Positions 47,649-56,995 of a DNA stretch of 64,000 nucleotides are shown one piece after another; position 1 is the first letter of the stretch, and the number at the start of each line of letters is the position of its first letter. This stretch comes from Mobilisporobacter senegalensis. GTDB taxonomy: Bacteria > Bacillota > Clostridia > Lachnospirales > Lachnospiraceae. Location: assembly GCF_003752155.1 (NCBI RefSeq), contig NZ_RJVG01000002.1, forward strand, positions 1-64,000, written 5' to 3'. The notes below the pieces were generated by a model. That model saw only the letters and a program-made list of their open reading frames with translations. It was not told the origin of the DNA and made no database searches. A program made the position numbers and the translations under genes.

Positions 47649-48554
47649 ATGTTATTTCGAAAAAGAAAAAAGAGTATAAAAGACAGAGTAGTGGATGGGC
47701 TCATTATATGTGTTCTCCTTTTGATTGTTATCGTTACGATTTATCCTTTTTTAAATGTATTAGCGATCTCTTTTAATGATGCCAATGACACTATAAAAGG
47801 CGGCATTCATATCTTTCCAAGAGTCTTTACATTAAGAAATTATGAAGAGGTTTTTAAAGATCCTATTTTAATTACTGCATTTATAAATTCTGTGATTCGG
47901 ACAATTTTAGGGGCAGGCCTTGGAGTGATTAGTACCATGATGGTTTCCTATGTCATCAGCAGAAAAGACTTTTTTGCAAGGAAAGTTGTAGCAAATATAT
48001 TTGCAGTTACTATGTATATTAGCGGAGGTATGATTCCGGAATTTCTACTTATGAAAGAGATGGGGATGATTAATTCATTTACCGTATACATATTACCAGG
48101 AATTATTGGAGTATATTATATTTATATCGTAAGGTCCTTTATAGACGGTTTGCCTTCTGCTTTACAGGAAGCTGCATGCATTGATGGCGCCAATGACTTA
48201 CAGATATTTACCCGTATTATACTTCCTCTGTGTAAACCTGTAATGGCTACCATTGGGTTATATTATGCAGTATCCCATTGGAATTCCTGGTTCGATACTT
48301 ATATATATAATAGTAGTGATTCAAATCTTACGACGCTTCAATATGAATTAATGAAAGTACTGAATAATTCCAATACAGCAGCCTCGGGTCAGATGTTAAG
48401 AATGAAGCAACAGGCTCAAACAGTTCATGCAATATCACCACAATCTATTCGTATGGCAATCACAATCGTTGCTACTGTTCCTATTTTGGTAGTATACCCC
48501 TTTGTACAAAAGTATTTTGTACAGGGCATGACTTTAGGAGCAGTGAAAGATTGA
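47649..48554 (+). CDS. ABC transporter permease (YtcP/LplC-type)
   Basis: The start is the ATG at 47649 (MLFRKRKKS), eight bases after AAGGGGAG (47633-47640); a GTG at 47640 overlaps that site. The 301-residue protein is the second CUT1 permease, with the EAA motif LQEAACIDGANDLQIFTRIILPL and about six TM helices. It ends with YFVQGMTLGAVKD, the typical YtcP/LplC tail. The binding-protein gene follows directly. Confidence 0.93.
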   Translation: MLFRKRKKSIKDRVVDGLIICVLLLIVIVTIYPFLNVLAISFNDANDTIKGGIHIFPRVFTLRNYEEVFKDPILITAFINSVIRTILGAGLGVISTMMVSYVISRKDFFARKVVANIFAVTMYISGGMIPEFLLMKEMGMINSFTVYILPGIIGVYYIYIVRSFIDGLPSALQEAACIDGANDLQIFTRIILPLCKPVMATIGLYYAVSHWNSWFDTYIYNSSDSNLTTLQYELMKVLNNSNTAASGQMLRMKQQAQTVHAISPQSIRMAITIVATVPILVVYPFVQKYFVQGMTLGAVKD

Positions 48555-48590
48555 TTGTATAAAATGTGTAGTATAATGGAGGGAAGGATC

Positions 48591-50276
48591 ATGTCAGGAT
48601 TTATGAAAAAAGTTTTCACACTCAGTCTTTGTCTTATGATATTTACAGCACTTATTAGTGGGTGTAGTAAGGATAAGAATGTTATATCAGAAGTAGGCGG
48701 GACAGATGAAAACACTCCTATTACATTTACGTATTGGAGTGCAGATACCACAGCAGGGCAGTTGGATGATGGATATAAAAGCCCTGTATCACAAAAAATT
48801 AAGGAACTAACTGGGGTAACCTTAGAGAAAGAATTTGCAATCGGAGATCCCAGAGAAAAATTGTCTTTTATGGCAGCCAGCGGAGAGTATCCAGACTTTA
48901 TATATGCACTGGAGTATTCCAATATTATAGTAGATGCAGGAGGATTTCTAAAACTTGATGATTTAATTGAAGAATATGGGCCTAATATTAAGAAATTATA
49001 TGGGGATGACCTGACTCGTTTAAAATACAGTGAAAAAGATCCTTCCATTTATTTCTTAGGTCTGCCAACAGTGAATCAAGTGAAATATGAACCAGAAACA
49101 GGTTTTCAACTTCAATATGCTGTTTTAAAAGAATTAGGTTATCCTAAGATGGAAACATTACAGGATTATGAAGATGCCATAAAAACGTATATGGAAAAAT
49201 ATCCAACTATTGACGGTAAGCCAACCGTTGGATTATCCTTATTGGCGGATGATTGGCGCATTAAAATATCTGTTACAAATCCTGCTGTTTTTGCAACTGG
49301 TGGGCCGGATGATGGAGAGTGGTATTATGATAAAAATGCCAGTAAAGCTCAGATTCATTTAACCCGCTCTGATGAGAAAGAATATTTCCGGTGGCTCAAT
49401 CATATGAATGACGTGGGACTTCTCGATCCAGAAAGTTTCTTCCAGAAATATGATCAATATCAGGCTAAAATAGCGGAAGGGCGGGTGCTGGCATTGGCAG
49501 ATGCAAAATGGGAATATGTTGATGCAGAACAGGCACTTGTTGCAGCAGGAAAAGCAGAAAGAGGATATGGAATGTTTCCACTTGTGTTAAATGATTCCTA
49601 TACTTATGCCGATTTTAGACCAGTGGGATATACTGGAGGGTACGGTGTTGGTATTAGTACCAGCTGTAAAGATCCTGTTGCAGCTATTAAATTCTTAGAC
49701 TGGATGTGCTCTGATGAAGCTCAGGTGTTAGCTCGTTGGGGGATTGAAGGTATACATTATGATATAGTGGATGGAAAACGTAAGTTTAATGATGAAACTT
49801 TTAAATCATGGTCACAGGATGTTGATTTTGCAACAAGAACAGGTATTGGCATCTATTCCTGGCCATGGCCTGGATATGGTCAGGGAGCAGTTGATGCAAA
49901 CGGAGACTATTATAGTCCTGTTTATAAACAAAGTATTATTGATACTTACACAGAACCTGAAAAGGAAACATTAGAAGCTTATGGGGCAGAAACATGGAAA
50001 GATATTTATCCTCAGGAAGAGGAATTTGAAGAAAGTCCTTATGGTGTATTATGGCAGATTAATATTCCTTCGGACACGGATGCAACTGTCATCATGCAAA
50101 AATATGATGAAATTACAGCGAAACGTATACCGGCAGCAGTACTTGCAGAGCCAAAAGACTTTGATAAATTGTGGGATGAATATCAGGAAGAATTAAGGGC
50201 TATAGGAATAGAGCAATTGGAAGAAGAATTTAATAAATTGATACAGGGAAAAATTAATCTTTGGAATAAAAAATAA
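48591..50276 (+). CDS. Large extracellular sugar-binding lipoprotein (LplA-type)
   Basis: The start is the ATG at 48591 (MSGFMKKVFTL) after GGAGGGAAGG. The 561-residue lipoprotein (lipobox LISGC, Cys25) has the type II binding fold of family 1 solute-binding proteins: ITFTYWSADTTAG, FMAASGEYPDFIYA, and KDPVAAIKFLDWMCSDEAQ. Its length is typical of LplA proteins paired with LplB/YtcP permeases. No ATPase gene is nearby, so the system must use a shared MsmX/MsmK-type ATPase encoded elsewhere. Followed by a hairpin. Confidence 0.92.
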   Translation: MSGFMKKVFTLSLCLMIFTALISGCSKDKNVISEVGGTDENTPITFTYWSADTTAGQLDDGYKSPVSQKIKELTGVTLEKEFAIGDPREKLSFMAASGEYPDFIYALEYSNIIVDAGGFLKLDDLIEEYGPNIKKLYGDDLTRLKYSEKDPSIYFLGLPTVNQVKYEPETGFQLQYAVLKELGYPKMETLQDYEDAIKTYMEKYPTIDGKPTVGLSLLADDWRIKISVTNPAVFATGGPDDGEWYYDKNASKAQIHLTRSDEKEYFRWLNHMNDVGLLDPESFFQKYDQYQAKIAEGRVLALADAKWEYVDAEQALVAAGKAERGYGMFPLVLNDSYTYADFRPVGYTGGYGVGISTSCKDPVAAIKFLDWMCSDEAQVLARWGIEGIHYDIVDGKRKFNDETFKSWSQDVDFATRTGIGIYSWPWPGYGQGAVDANGDYYSPVYKQSIIDTYTEPEKETLEAYGAETWKDIYPQEEEFEESPYGVLWQINIPSDTDATVIMQKYDEITAKRIPAAVLAEPKDFDKLWDEYQEELRAIGIEQLEEEFNKLIQGKINLWNKK

Positions 50277-50287
50277 TGAATAAAGAT

Positions 50288-50333
50288 GGGCTGTTGCAAA
50301 GCAAATTTAAATATATGCATTTTGCAATAGCCC
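50288..50333 (+). repeat. IS-end-like palindrome in the sugar operon
   Basis: GGGCTGTTGCAAA (50288-50300) and TTTGCAATAGCCC (50321-50333), 13-bp stem with one G-U pair. The GGGCTGTTGCA end resembles IS termini, like the one at 19978. It could be a tiny MITE-type palindrome or an intercistronic RNA hairpin. Confidence 0.55.
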
Positions 50334-50352
50334 CTTCTCAAATGGAGGACGT

Positions 50353-51675
50353 ATGAAACCATTAAAAATTGTTGTAATTGGCGGGGGTAGCAGTTATACC
50401 CCAGAACTTGTGGAGGGTATTATTTTACATAGGACTACCTTGCCGGTAAAGGAGTTAATCTTAGTTGATGTATTAATGGGAGAAGAAAAAGTAAATATTA
50501 TTACTGACTTAGCGAAAAGAATGTTTATAAATGCAGAAATGAATGTGGATGTAAGTTATACCCTTAATAGAAGAGAAGCTTTAAATGGTGCCGATTTTGT
50601 ATTAACTCAGTTGAGAGTCGGAGGTTTAGATGCTCGTAGAAAGGATGAACGGATTCCTTTACAGTATGGTGTGATTGGACAGGAAACAACTGGTCCGGGA
50701 GGATTTGCAAAAGCAATTCGAACCATACCAGTAATGTTAGAAATCTGCCGGGATATGGAGAATATCTGCCCGGATGCCTGGTTAATTAATTTTACAAACC
50801 CATCGGGGATAGTTACAGAGGCGATACATAAATATAGTAAGGTAAAGTGCATCGGATTATGTAATGTGCCTATTAATATGCATTATGATGCAGCAGAAAG
50901 ATTAGGCGTGAATCCGAAAGACCTTTACTGCGAATTTACCGGTTTAAATCACTTGAGTTTTATGACTCATGCATATTATAATGGTGCAGACCGATTACCG
51001 GAGATCCTTGGTATAGACGTGGAAGAAGGAATCGTGGAAAATATTAATAAAATAGAAGAGATGGACATTATTGCAAATCAATTAGGTTTCATGCTATCTC
51101 CTTATTTACAGTATTTCTATTTTGAAAAATCTATGATTCAGGAAGAACTTGAGAATTTACATTCAGCAAAAGGGACACGGTCAGATGAAGTTTTAGAGGT
51201 AGAAAAAGGATTATTTGAGTTATATAAGAATACAGAATTAAATATAAAACCAGAAGCACTTTCCAAGCGGGGAGGTGCCCGTTATTCTGAGGCAGCTATT
51301 TCACTTATAAATAGTATATATAATGACAGTAATGAATTACATGTAGTAAATGTAATAAATCATGGAACTATCCCTGAACTGCCACAGGATAGTGCTGTTG
51401 AAGTTAATTGCATTATAAATAAGCAAGGGGCGACACCAATTCATATTGGAAGTCTTCCGACTACTATAAGAGGTTTGGTAGAACAGGTTAAAATGTATGA
51501 GACTTTAACTATTAAAGCAGCGGTAACCGGTGATAGAACAACAGCGTTATTAGCACTCCTAAATAACCCATTAATACATGACGTTATGGATGCTAAGAAT
51601 ATACTGAATGATTTACTGGATGCCCATAAAGATTTACTTGATAATTTCTACAAAGATAAAATGGGGAGGAAATAA
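50353..51675 (+). CDS. GH4 6-phospho-beta-glucosidase-type enzyme
   Basis: A 440-residue NAD+/Mn2+-dependent glycoside hydrolase of family 4, close to LicH/CelF 6-phospho-beta-glucosidases. It has the Rossmann motif GGGSSYTPEL (10-19), GQETTGPGGFAKAIR, NFTNPSGIVTEA, and likely metal ligands Cys170 (GLCNVP) and His200 (GLNHLSF). It cleaves glycosides by an oxidation-elimination mechanism, usually on 6-phosphorylated sugars. No PTS is present, so the phosphate may come from the kinase encoded next. TGGAGG seven bases before the ATG. Confidence 0.9.
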   Translation: MKPLKIVVIGGGSSYTPELVEGIILHRTTLPVKELILVDVLMGEEKVNIITDLAKRMFINAEMNVDVSYTLNRREALNGADFVLTQLRVGGLDARRKDERIPLQYGVIGQETTGPGGFAKAIRTIPVMLEICRDMENICPDAWLINFTNPSGIVTEAIHKYSKVKCIGLCNVPINMHYDAAERLGVNPKDLYCEFTGLNHLSFMTHAYYNGADRLPEILGIDVEEGIVENINKIEEMDIIANQLGFMLSPYLQYFYFEKSMIQEELENLHSAKGTRSDEVLEVEKGLFELYKNTELNIKPEALSKRGGARYSEAAISLINSIYNDSNELHVVNVINHGTIPELPQDSAVEVNCIINKQGATPIHIGSLPTTIRGLVEQVKMYETLTIKAAVTGDRTTALLALLNNPLIHDVMDAKNILNDLLDAHKDLLDNFYKDKMGRK

Positions 51676-51677
51676 AC

Positions 51678-52604
51678 ATGTGGCTTTTAGGACTGGATGC
51701 AGGTGGAACGAAAACCCATTGCGTAATTACCGACGATAAAGGTAGCATAGTAGCAGAAGGTTTTGGGGGAGCTGGTAATTACCAGGTCTGCGGAATTGAA
51801 AAAACAAAAGAATCCATATTAAAAGCTATTGATGAAGCGCTTAATCAGTCTGTATTAGAAAAAAAGAATATCTGCCACGCTGTTTTTGGAATGGCAGGGG
51901 CTGATGATGAAATGGACCTGGACATATTAAATCCTTTAGCCCATAGTATTATGGGGGATGTTCCCGTGGATGTTGTAAATGACACTTGGATTGGTTTGCG
52001 ATCTGGTGCTGATGACAATATTGGGATTGTATCCATCTGTGGTACAGGAGCAGCACATGCCGGGCGAAATAAAAAAGGAGAATCTCTTATATTAAGAAAT
52101 TTAGATTATGAGCTTGGTAACCGTGGAGGGGGAGGAGACCTTGTGAGTAGCGCTCTTCACTATGCTTTTCGTTCTAATGAGGGAACATATTTAAAAACTT
52201 CTTTAGAAGATGAGATGAAGAAAATATTTAAAGCAAAAACAATGGATGATATTTGTTATATCATCCGAAATGAAGAGATGTCTGATGAACATAGATATCA
52301 AATCCCTATTGCTGTCTTTCAGACTGCCAGAAAAAGGGATCCGGTGGCTGTAATGCTCCTTGAAGAAATGGGGCAGACATTAGGACAATATGCTTCGGGA
52401 GTTATAAAGCGACTTCACCTGGAAGATGAGAAAATACCAATGGTTTTAATTGGAAGTCTTTTTAAAACAGGTGAACCGTTATTCATCAATGCCTATATGA
52501 AGGAAGTGCTTCAAACAGCCCCCTTTGCATACCCGGTATTTCCAACTAAGAGTCCGGTAATGGGAGCAATCGGACTGATAATTGACCAAAGGAAAGGATG
52601 TTAA
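51678..52604 (+). CDS. BadF/BadG-type sugar kinase (N-acetylglucosamine kinase-like)
   Basis: A 308-residue ASKHA-fold kinase. The phosphate-1 loop LLGLDAGGTKTH, the SICGTGAAHAGRN phosphate-2 loop, and the ELGNRGGGGDLVSSAL stretch match the BadF/GlcNAc-kinase family that phosphorylates N-acetylglucosamine or related amino sugars. It starts three bases after the GH4 stop and overlaps the GH20-like gene by 7 bases, so the three enzymes are made together. Substrate could be free GlcNAc or the imported disaccharide. Confidence 0.85.
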   Translation: MWLLGLDAGGTKTHCVITDDKGSIVAEGFGGAGNYQVCGIEKTKESILKAIDEALNQSVLEKKNICHAVFGMAGADDEMDLDILNPLAHSIMGDVPVDVVNDTWIGLRSGADDNIGIVSICGTGAAHAGRNKKGESLILRNLDYELGNRGGGGDLVSSALHYAFRSNEGTYLKTSLEDEMKKIFKAKTMDDICYIIRNEEMSDEHRYQIPIAVFQTARKRDPVAVMLLEEMGQTLGQYASGVIKRLHLEDEKIPMVLIGSLFKTGEPLFINAYMKEVLQTAPFAYPVFPTKSPVMGAIGLIIDQRKGC

Positions 52605-54529
52605 GGAGAATGGATAACATTGGATTATTTCCACACCCACATAAATTTGAATTTTTGAATGGTTTCTTTAGGATAAGGGAAAGTACTGTTCTTATTCTCA
52701 ATGAAACATTGATTTATAAAAAATGGCTTATGGATTTGCAAAAACACATTGGGAATGAGATTGGCATCTTAGTACAAGTTGGTACCAAACCTGTAGTGGA
52801 TGGCAATCTGGTAATGTTAGAGGCTAAAGAAATAAGTAGTGAATCAAAGGAAGCTTATGAATTAGAGATCAATGAGCATAGTATTGTCTTAAAAGGACAA
52901 GAGGAAGGTATATATTATGGTTTAAAAACGTTAAGGCAACTGATCACAAGATATAAAAACAAGCTGCCGGCGATGAAAATGAAAGATGAACCGGCATTTC
53001 CTAACAGGGGGTGGATGATTGATATATCGAGAGGCAGAGTTCCCAAAATGGAATACCTTATGGAGATTGTAGATATTGCATCGGATTTTAAGATTAATAT
53101 GCTCCAACTATATATAGAACATACCTTTATGTTTGATTTTACTTCAGAGATCAATCTTGGGAAAGATGGCCTAAAGGCAGAAGATATCCTAATATTAGAT
53201 CATTATTGTAAGGAGCATATGATACAATTAGTGCCTTGCATTGCGACCTTTGGTCATTTATATGAAATATTAAAAAGTGATTCCTATAAGCATTTATGCG
53301 AATATGAGAATTTCCCTAATGAGCCTTATAATTGGATGAAACGTCAATTACATCATACCCTTGATTGTACGAATCCAGGATCTCTGGAATTTATAAAAAA
53401 AGTACTGCATCATTTTGTTCCATTGTTTCGCTCACCTCTTGTAAATATTTGTGGAGATGAGACTTTTGATATTGGAAAAGGCAAGAATAAGGATTTAGCA
53501 AAACAAGTAGGTGCTACTAAATTATATATAGATTTTATAAAAAGCATTATGGAAATTATTGAAGGTATGGGGAAAAAGGTTATGTTCTTTGGGGATATGA
53601 TTATAGAGCATCCTGAATATCTGCAGGAACTTCCAAAAGATATCGTTTGCATGAACTGGAATTATGAGCCTGATGTTACAGAGGACGCTACATCTGCCTT
53701 TAGTAAAGCTTTGGTAAAACAATATGTATGTCCTGGTACATTAGGATGGAATAGGGCACTTAATGATTATGAGGGAGCCTTTTTAAATATTACCAGATTG
53801 ATCCGGTATGGGCAGAAATATAAGGCAGACGGTGTATTGATTACAGAATGGGGAGACTTTGGCAATATTAATTTACTAAGTACCTCACTCCCCGGTTTCA
53901 TACTGGGAGCTGCCATGGCATGGAATCCTTCCAAGGAGGACTCTTTAACTCTGGAGGAATACAACAACGAAATTATAAGCTTTTTAGGATTTGATGGTAT
54001 GGAGCATCTAAATCCATTGCCCTTACTGGCAGAGATATCAAATAATATGCATATAACATGGGAACATCTGATGAAATGGTATTTTCATGTATCTTTTGGT
54101 GAGGTATCCTATGGTAGTACTCATGAATCTATTGAAGACTCGGAATATACTTTTTATAAAGAAACCATGGCAAAATTAGATATTTTAATTGAAGAACTGG
54201 AAGGCTGTCAGAGCAAAGTATACAGTAAATTAGATATTTCCAGAAAACGTGACTTCAATGAAGCTGTCCATATGGCTAAGTTGGTTAGATTGTGGCAGCA
54301 TGTTGGGTACATGATAAAGGCTTTTTATTTTGATAGAGATAATAATAATCTGGATGATGAGAAACTAAGGAGAAAAGCTGATAATTTAGCCGCCCAATTG
54401 GAAAAATGGCAGATAAAATATGAAGAGCTATGGCGTGGGAGAAATAGAGAAAGTGAGTTATATCGTATTCGGGAGGTTATGACTGGATTGTGTCATTATT
54501 TACGAGACCCCAAAATCATAAATCCATAA
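52598..54529 (+). CDS. Cytoplasmic GH20-like beta-N-acetylhexosaminidase
   Basis: A 643-residue protein without signal peptide. The N-terminal domain (~6-125) is a GH20b-type alpha/beta domain (GIYYGLKTLRQLI), followed by the catalytic barrel: NRGWMIDISRGRVPKMEYL, LVPCIATFGHLYE, and the catalytic Asp-Glu pair Asp287-Glu288 in NICGDETFDIG. The C-terminal ~150 residues are helical. Intracellular GH20 enzymes act on imported oligosaccharides. With the kinase and GH4 enzyme it suggests breakdown of GlcNAc-containing or related beta-linked sugars. The start at 52598 has AAAGGA upstream. Confidence 0.85.
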   Translation: MLRRMDNIGLFPHPHKFEFLNGFFRIRESTVLILNETLIYKKWLMDLQKHIGNEIGILVQVGTKPVVDGNLVMLEAKEISSESKEAYELEINEHSIVLKGQEEGIYYGLKTLRQLITRYKNKLPAMKMKDEPAFPNRGWMIDISRGRVPKMEYLMEIVDIASDFKINMLQLYIEHTFMFDFTSEINLGKDGLKAEDILILDHYCKEHMIQLVPCIATFGHLYEILKSDSYKHLCEYENFPNEPYNWMKRQLHHTLDCTNPGSLEFIKKVLHHFVPLFRSPLVNICGDETFDIGKGKNKDLAKQVGATKLYIDFIKSIMEIIEGMGKKVMFFGDMIIEHPEYLQELPKDIVCMNWNYEPDVTEDATSAFSKALVKQYVCPGTLGWNRALNDYEGAFLNITRLIRYGQKYKADGVLITEWGDFGNINLLSTSLPGFILGAAMAWNPSKEDSLTLEEYNNEIISFLGFDGMEHLNPLPLLAEISNNMHITWEHLMKWYFHVSFGEVSYGSTHESIEDSEYTFYKETMAKLDILIEELEGCQSKVYSKLDISRKRDFNEAVHMAKLVRLWQHVGYMIKAFYFDRDNNNLDDEKLRRKADNLAAQLEKWQIKYEELWRGRNRESELYRIREVMTGLCHYLRDPKIINP

Positions 54530-54657
54530 TCAGTATTTACACGACACGGGCAAATATGATTTGAGGATTTCGTATAGATGTATTTTAATACAAAAAATAA
54601 ATGTTGAATAAATGATTACTCATATACCCCAATATTTATTATAGAACTGTATTTTAT

Positions 54658-54703
54658 AAAAATCGTTAGAACTTCTTTGTTAAAAAGGTTCTGACGATTT
54701 TTT
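54658..54703 (+). terminator. Terminator of the sugar operon
   Basis: AAAAATCGTTAGAAC (54658-54672) pairs with GTTCTGACGATTTTTT (54688-54703). Nearly the same sequence occurs at 58328-58373. Confidence 0.9.
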
Positions 54704-54773
54704 GTATTGGAAATGGCTCTGCAAGGAATTGGAAGGTGTATTTAAGGTTGGGACAGAAATATGCCTCAGTCAA

Positions 54774-55667
54774 TTACAAAGCAGGACTCTTTAGAGCTGA
54801 CTCTTTACATAAAGCGATTAGATCTTTTGCGGCCTGAGTCAAATACTTATTTTTATGCCAGACGATATAATGTTTCCGATTAAAACTTTCATCAGTGATT
54901 TCCCGAGTAAATACAGTTTGGGATGCAATATCCTGCTGGACTAGTATTTCCGGCAGAATGGAAATACCAATTCCCTGACTTACAGCTTTTATAATGACCT
55001 GTGTGCTGGCGCTTTCCCAAAGGGGACGTACTTTAAGACCATGGATAGCAAATACATTATCCAGAAAAGTACGTCCTGCACTGTCTTTTTCACGTAAAAG
55101 GAAATCGTATTGGACCAGGTCATTAAGAAAAACCTGTTGTTTTGAAAGCAGAGGATGTTGAGGTGGAAGGATGAGCTTAAGACAGTCACCTGTGAATGCT
55201 TCCATAATCAGTCCGGATTCACTGATACCACCTTCAATTAATGCCAGATCAAGTTTATTTTCTAACAGTGCCTGTTGTAAGTTACCTCCATTGGAGACAG
55301 TCACTTCCACCCTTATGTTAGGATGTAATGAGCGAAAATGGCATATAAATTCAGGAAGAAAGTAGTTCCCCAGAGTGATACTCGCCCCTATACGCAGGAT
55401 ACCAAAGGTATCCCAATTACGCAGTCCTTTCTCCACCGTGTCAAAGGAGTCTACAATATGTAATGCCTGTGCATATAGCATTTTTCCGCTTTCCGTAACA
55501 GAAAGCCGCCGGTTAAACCGTTCAAACAGGCGTACTCCATAGTATTGTTCAATTTCCTGGATGACACGGGTGACGGCAGGCTGCGTCATGTGCAGATGCT
55601 CCGCAGCTTTCGTAATGTTCTCCAGGCGATATACTTCTAAAAATATTTTCATGTGGCGAATTGTCAT
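54774..55667 (-). CDS. LysR family transcriptional regulator
   Basis: The start is the ATG at 55667 (MTIRHMKIF), the usual LysR start; a GTG four codons upstream is less likely. The 297-residue protein has the N-terminal winged HTH (ENITKAAEHLHMTQPAVTRVIQEIE) and a periplasmic-type effector domain (LRIGASITLGNYFLPEFICHF, LALIEGGISESGLI, GIGISILPEIL), close to CysL/CbbR-type regulators. It is divergent from the chromate-type transporter, with a perfect dyad between. The coding DNA looks richer in GC than its surroundings. Confidence 0.9.
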   Translation of the reverse strand: MTIRHMKIFLEVYRLENITKAAEHLHMTQPAVTRVIQEIEQYYGVRLFERFNRRLSVTESGKMLYAQALHIVDSFDTVEKGLRNWDTFGILRIGASITLGNYFLPEFICHFRSLHPNIRVEVTVSNGGNLQQALLENKLDLALIEGGISESGLIMEAFTGDCLKLILPPQHPLLSKQQVFLNDLVQYDFLLREKDSAGRTFLDNVFAIHGLKVRPLWESASTQVIIKAVSQGIGISILPEILVQQDIASQTVFTREITDESFNRKHYIVWHKNKYLTQAAKDLIALCKESALKSPAL

Positions 55668-55692
55668 ATTGGCACCCACTTTCTGTTATAAC

Positions 55693-55729
55693 TAAAATGC
55701 TATTGTTTATATAAAATAATAGCATTTTA
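55693..55729. promoter_or_regulatory. Probable LysR operator
   Basis: TAAAATGCTATT (55693-55704) and AATAGCATTTTA (55718-55729) are perfect 12-bp inverted repeats 13 bases apart, centred between the divergent LysR and transporter genes. LysR proteins bind such dyads. Confidence 0.7.
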
Positions 55730-55775
55730 CACATATAACTGCAAGGGGTATGATAGATATGAAGGAGGAAGTGAT

Positions 55776-56426
55776 ATGGAACTGGAAAAGGATATAGAAC
55801 TGCAAAGTGACATAGGAGAAAAAGAGGTAGAAACACACAAAAGGACAGATGCCAAAAAAGAACATAGAGGGAAACTATTGATAACCTTGTTCTTAAATAC
55901 CTTGTATATCAGCACCTTTACATTTGGAGGAGGATTTGTAATTATCACGTTTATGAAACGTAAATTTGTAGATGACCTGAAATGGATCAATGAGCAGGAA
56001 ATGTTAGATATGTCCGCTTTGGCACAATCTTCACCGGGAGCAATTGCAGTGAATGCTGCAATTCTGATTGGATGGAAGATATGTGGTTTTCCCGGTATGA
56101 TCGTTGCTGTCATCGGTACCATTCTTCCACCAATGGTTATTCTTGCTGTCCTCTCTTTTTTCTACACGGCTTTTGCCGGTAATGGTTATGTAGCACTTTT
56201 ATTGAAAGGAATGCAGGCCGGTGTGGCAGCAGTGATTCTGGATGTGGTGTGGGGACTTGGAGGAAATGTGATTAAAGAAAGAAGTAAACTTAGTATTATA
56301 ATAATGCTAACAGGGTTTGTTGCTGCTTTCGTATTTGATATAAATGTTATTTACATCATTTTAGCAGCCAGCATGATAGGGATATGCAAGGCCATTTTAC
56401 CGAGAAGACAGGGGGTCAAATCTTGA
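55776..56426 (+). CDS. Chromate transporter family protein, half 1
   Basis: A 216-residue CHR-family membrane protein with about five to six TM helices, corresponding to one half of full-length ChrA. Signatures: FTFGGGFVIITFMKRKFVDD, ALAQSSPGAIAVNAAILIG and PPMVILAVLSFFYTAF. A charged, Lys/Glu-rich N-terminal extension (~1-38) precedes the first TM. Short CHR proteins work as pairs, and the second half starts inside its stop codon (TTGA overlap). Substrate may be chromate or another anion; the Clostridia role is not established. GAAGGAGG before the ATG. Confidence 0.88.
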   Translation: MELEKDIELQSDIGEKEVETHKRTDAKKEHRGKLLITLFLNTLYISTFTFGGGFVIITFMKRKFVDDLKWINEQEMLDMSALAQSSPGAIAVNAAILIGWKICGFPGMIVAVIGTILPPMVILAVLSFFYTAFAGNGYVALLLKGMQAGVAAVILDVVWGLGGNVIKERSKLSIIIMLTGFVAAFVFDINVIYIILAASMIGICKAILPRRQGVKS

Positions 56427-56995
56427 TTTATATTCAACTTTTTATTAGCTTTTTGCAAGTTGGCTTATTCAGTATTGGAGGAGGATATGCTGCAATGCCT
56501 TTAATCCAAAGCCAGGTGGTAGAAACACATGGATGGTTGTCCATGAATGAATTTATTAATCTCATTACTATTGCCGAAATGACGCCCGGCCCCATTGGAG
56601 TAAATGCTGCATCATTTGTAGGAACCCGCATTGCAGGAATGGGAGGGGCGATTATTGCAACTTTTGCCTGTATTCTGCCTTCCTGCTTCATTGTCTCATT
56701 ACTTGCTTATATTTATGGCAGATACAAGCAGGTATCTGCACTTCAGAATATTTTAGCCTGCCTGCGACCTGCTATTGTTGCCCTAATTGCTTCAGCTGGG
56801 TTTTCAATTCTTGGCACGGTTGTGTTTAACGGAAACCACATTCAACTCAGTTCTGTTGATTGGATTGGAATCGGTACTTTTATCGTAGCATTTATTGTCC
56901 TGCGTAAGTGGAAATGGAATCCAATATTGGTTATGAGCCTTTGTGGGGTGGTTGGACTTGGTCTGAATTTATTAATGGGGGGAATTCCTAAATGA
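56423..56995 (+). CDS. Chromate transporter family protein, half 2
   Basis: The start is the TTG at 56423, which overlaps the stop of half 1 (TTGA) and has GGGGG seven bases upstream. The 190-residue CHR-family protein has SIGGGYAAMPLIQSQVV, AEMTPGPIGVNAASFVGTR and LPSCFIVSLLAYIYGRY, with five to six TM helices. Together with half 1 it makes a bipartite ChrA-like transporter under the likely control of the divergent LysR protein. The next gene overlaps its stop by 4 bases. Confidence 0.88.
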   Translation: MIYIQLFISFLQVGLFSIGGGYAAMPLIQSQVVETHGWLSMNEFINLITIAEMTPGPIGVNAASFVGTRIAGMGGAIIATFACILPSCFIVSLLAYIYGRYKQVSALQNILACLRPAIVALIASAGFSILGTVVFNGNHIQLSSVDWIGIGTFIVAFIVLRKWKWNPILVMSLCGVVGLGLNLLMGGIPK

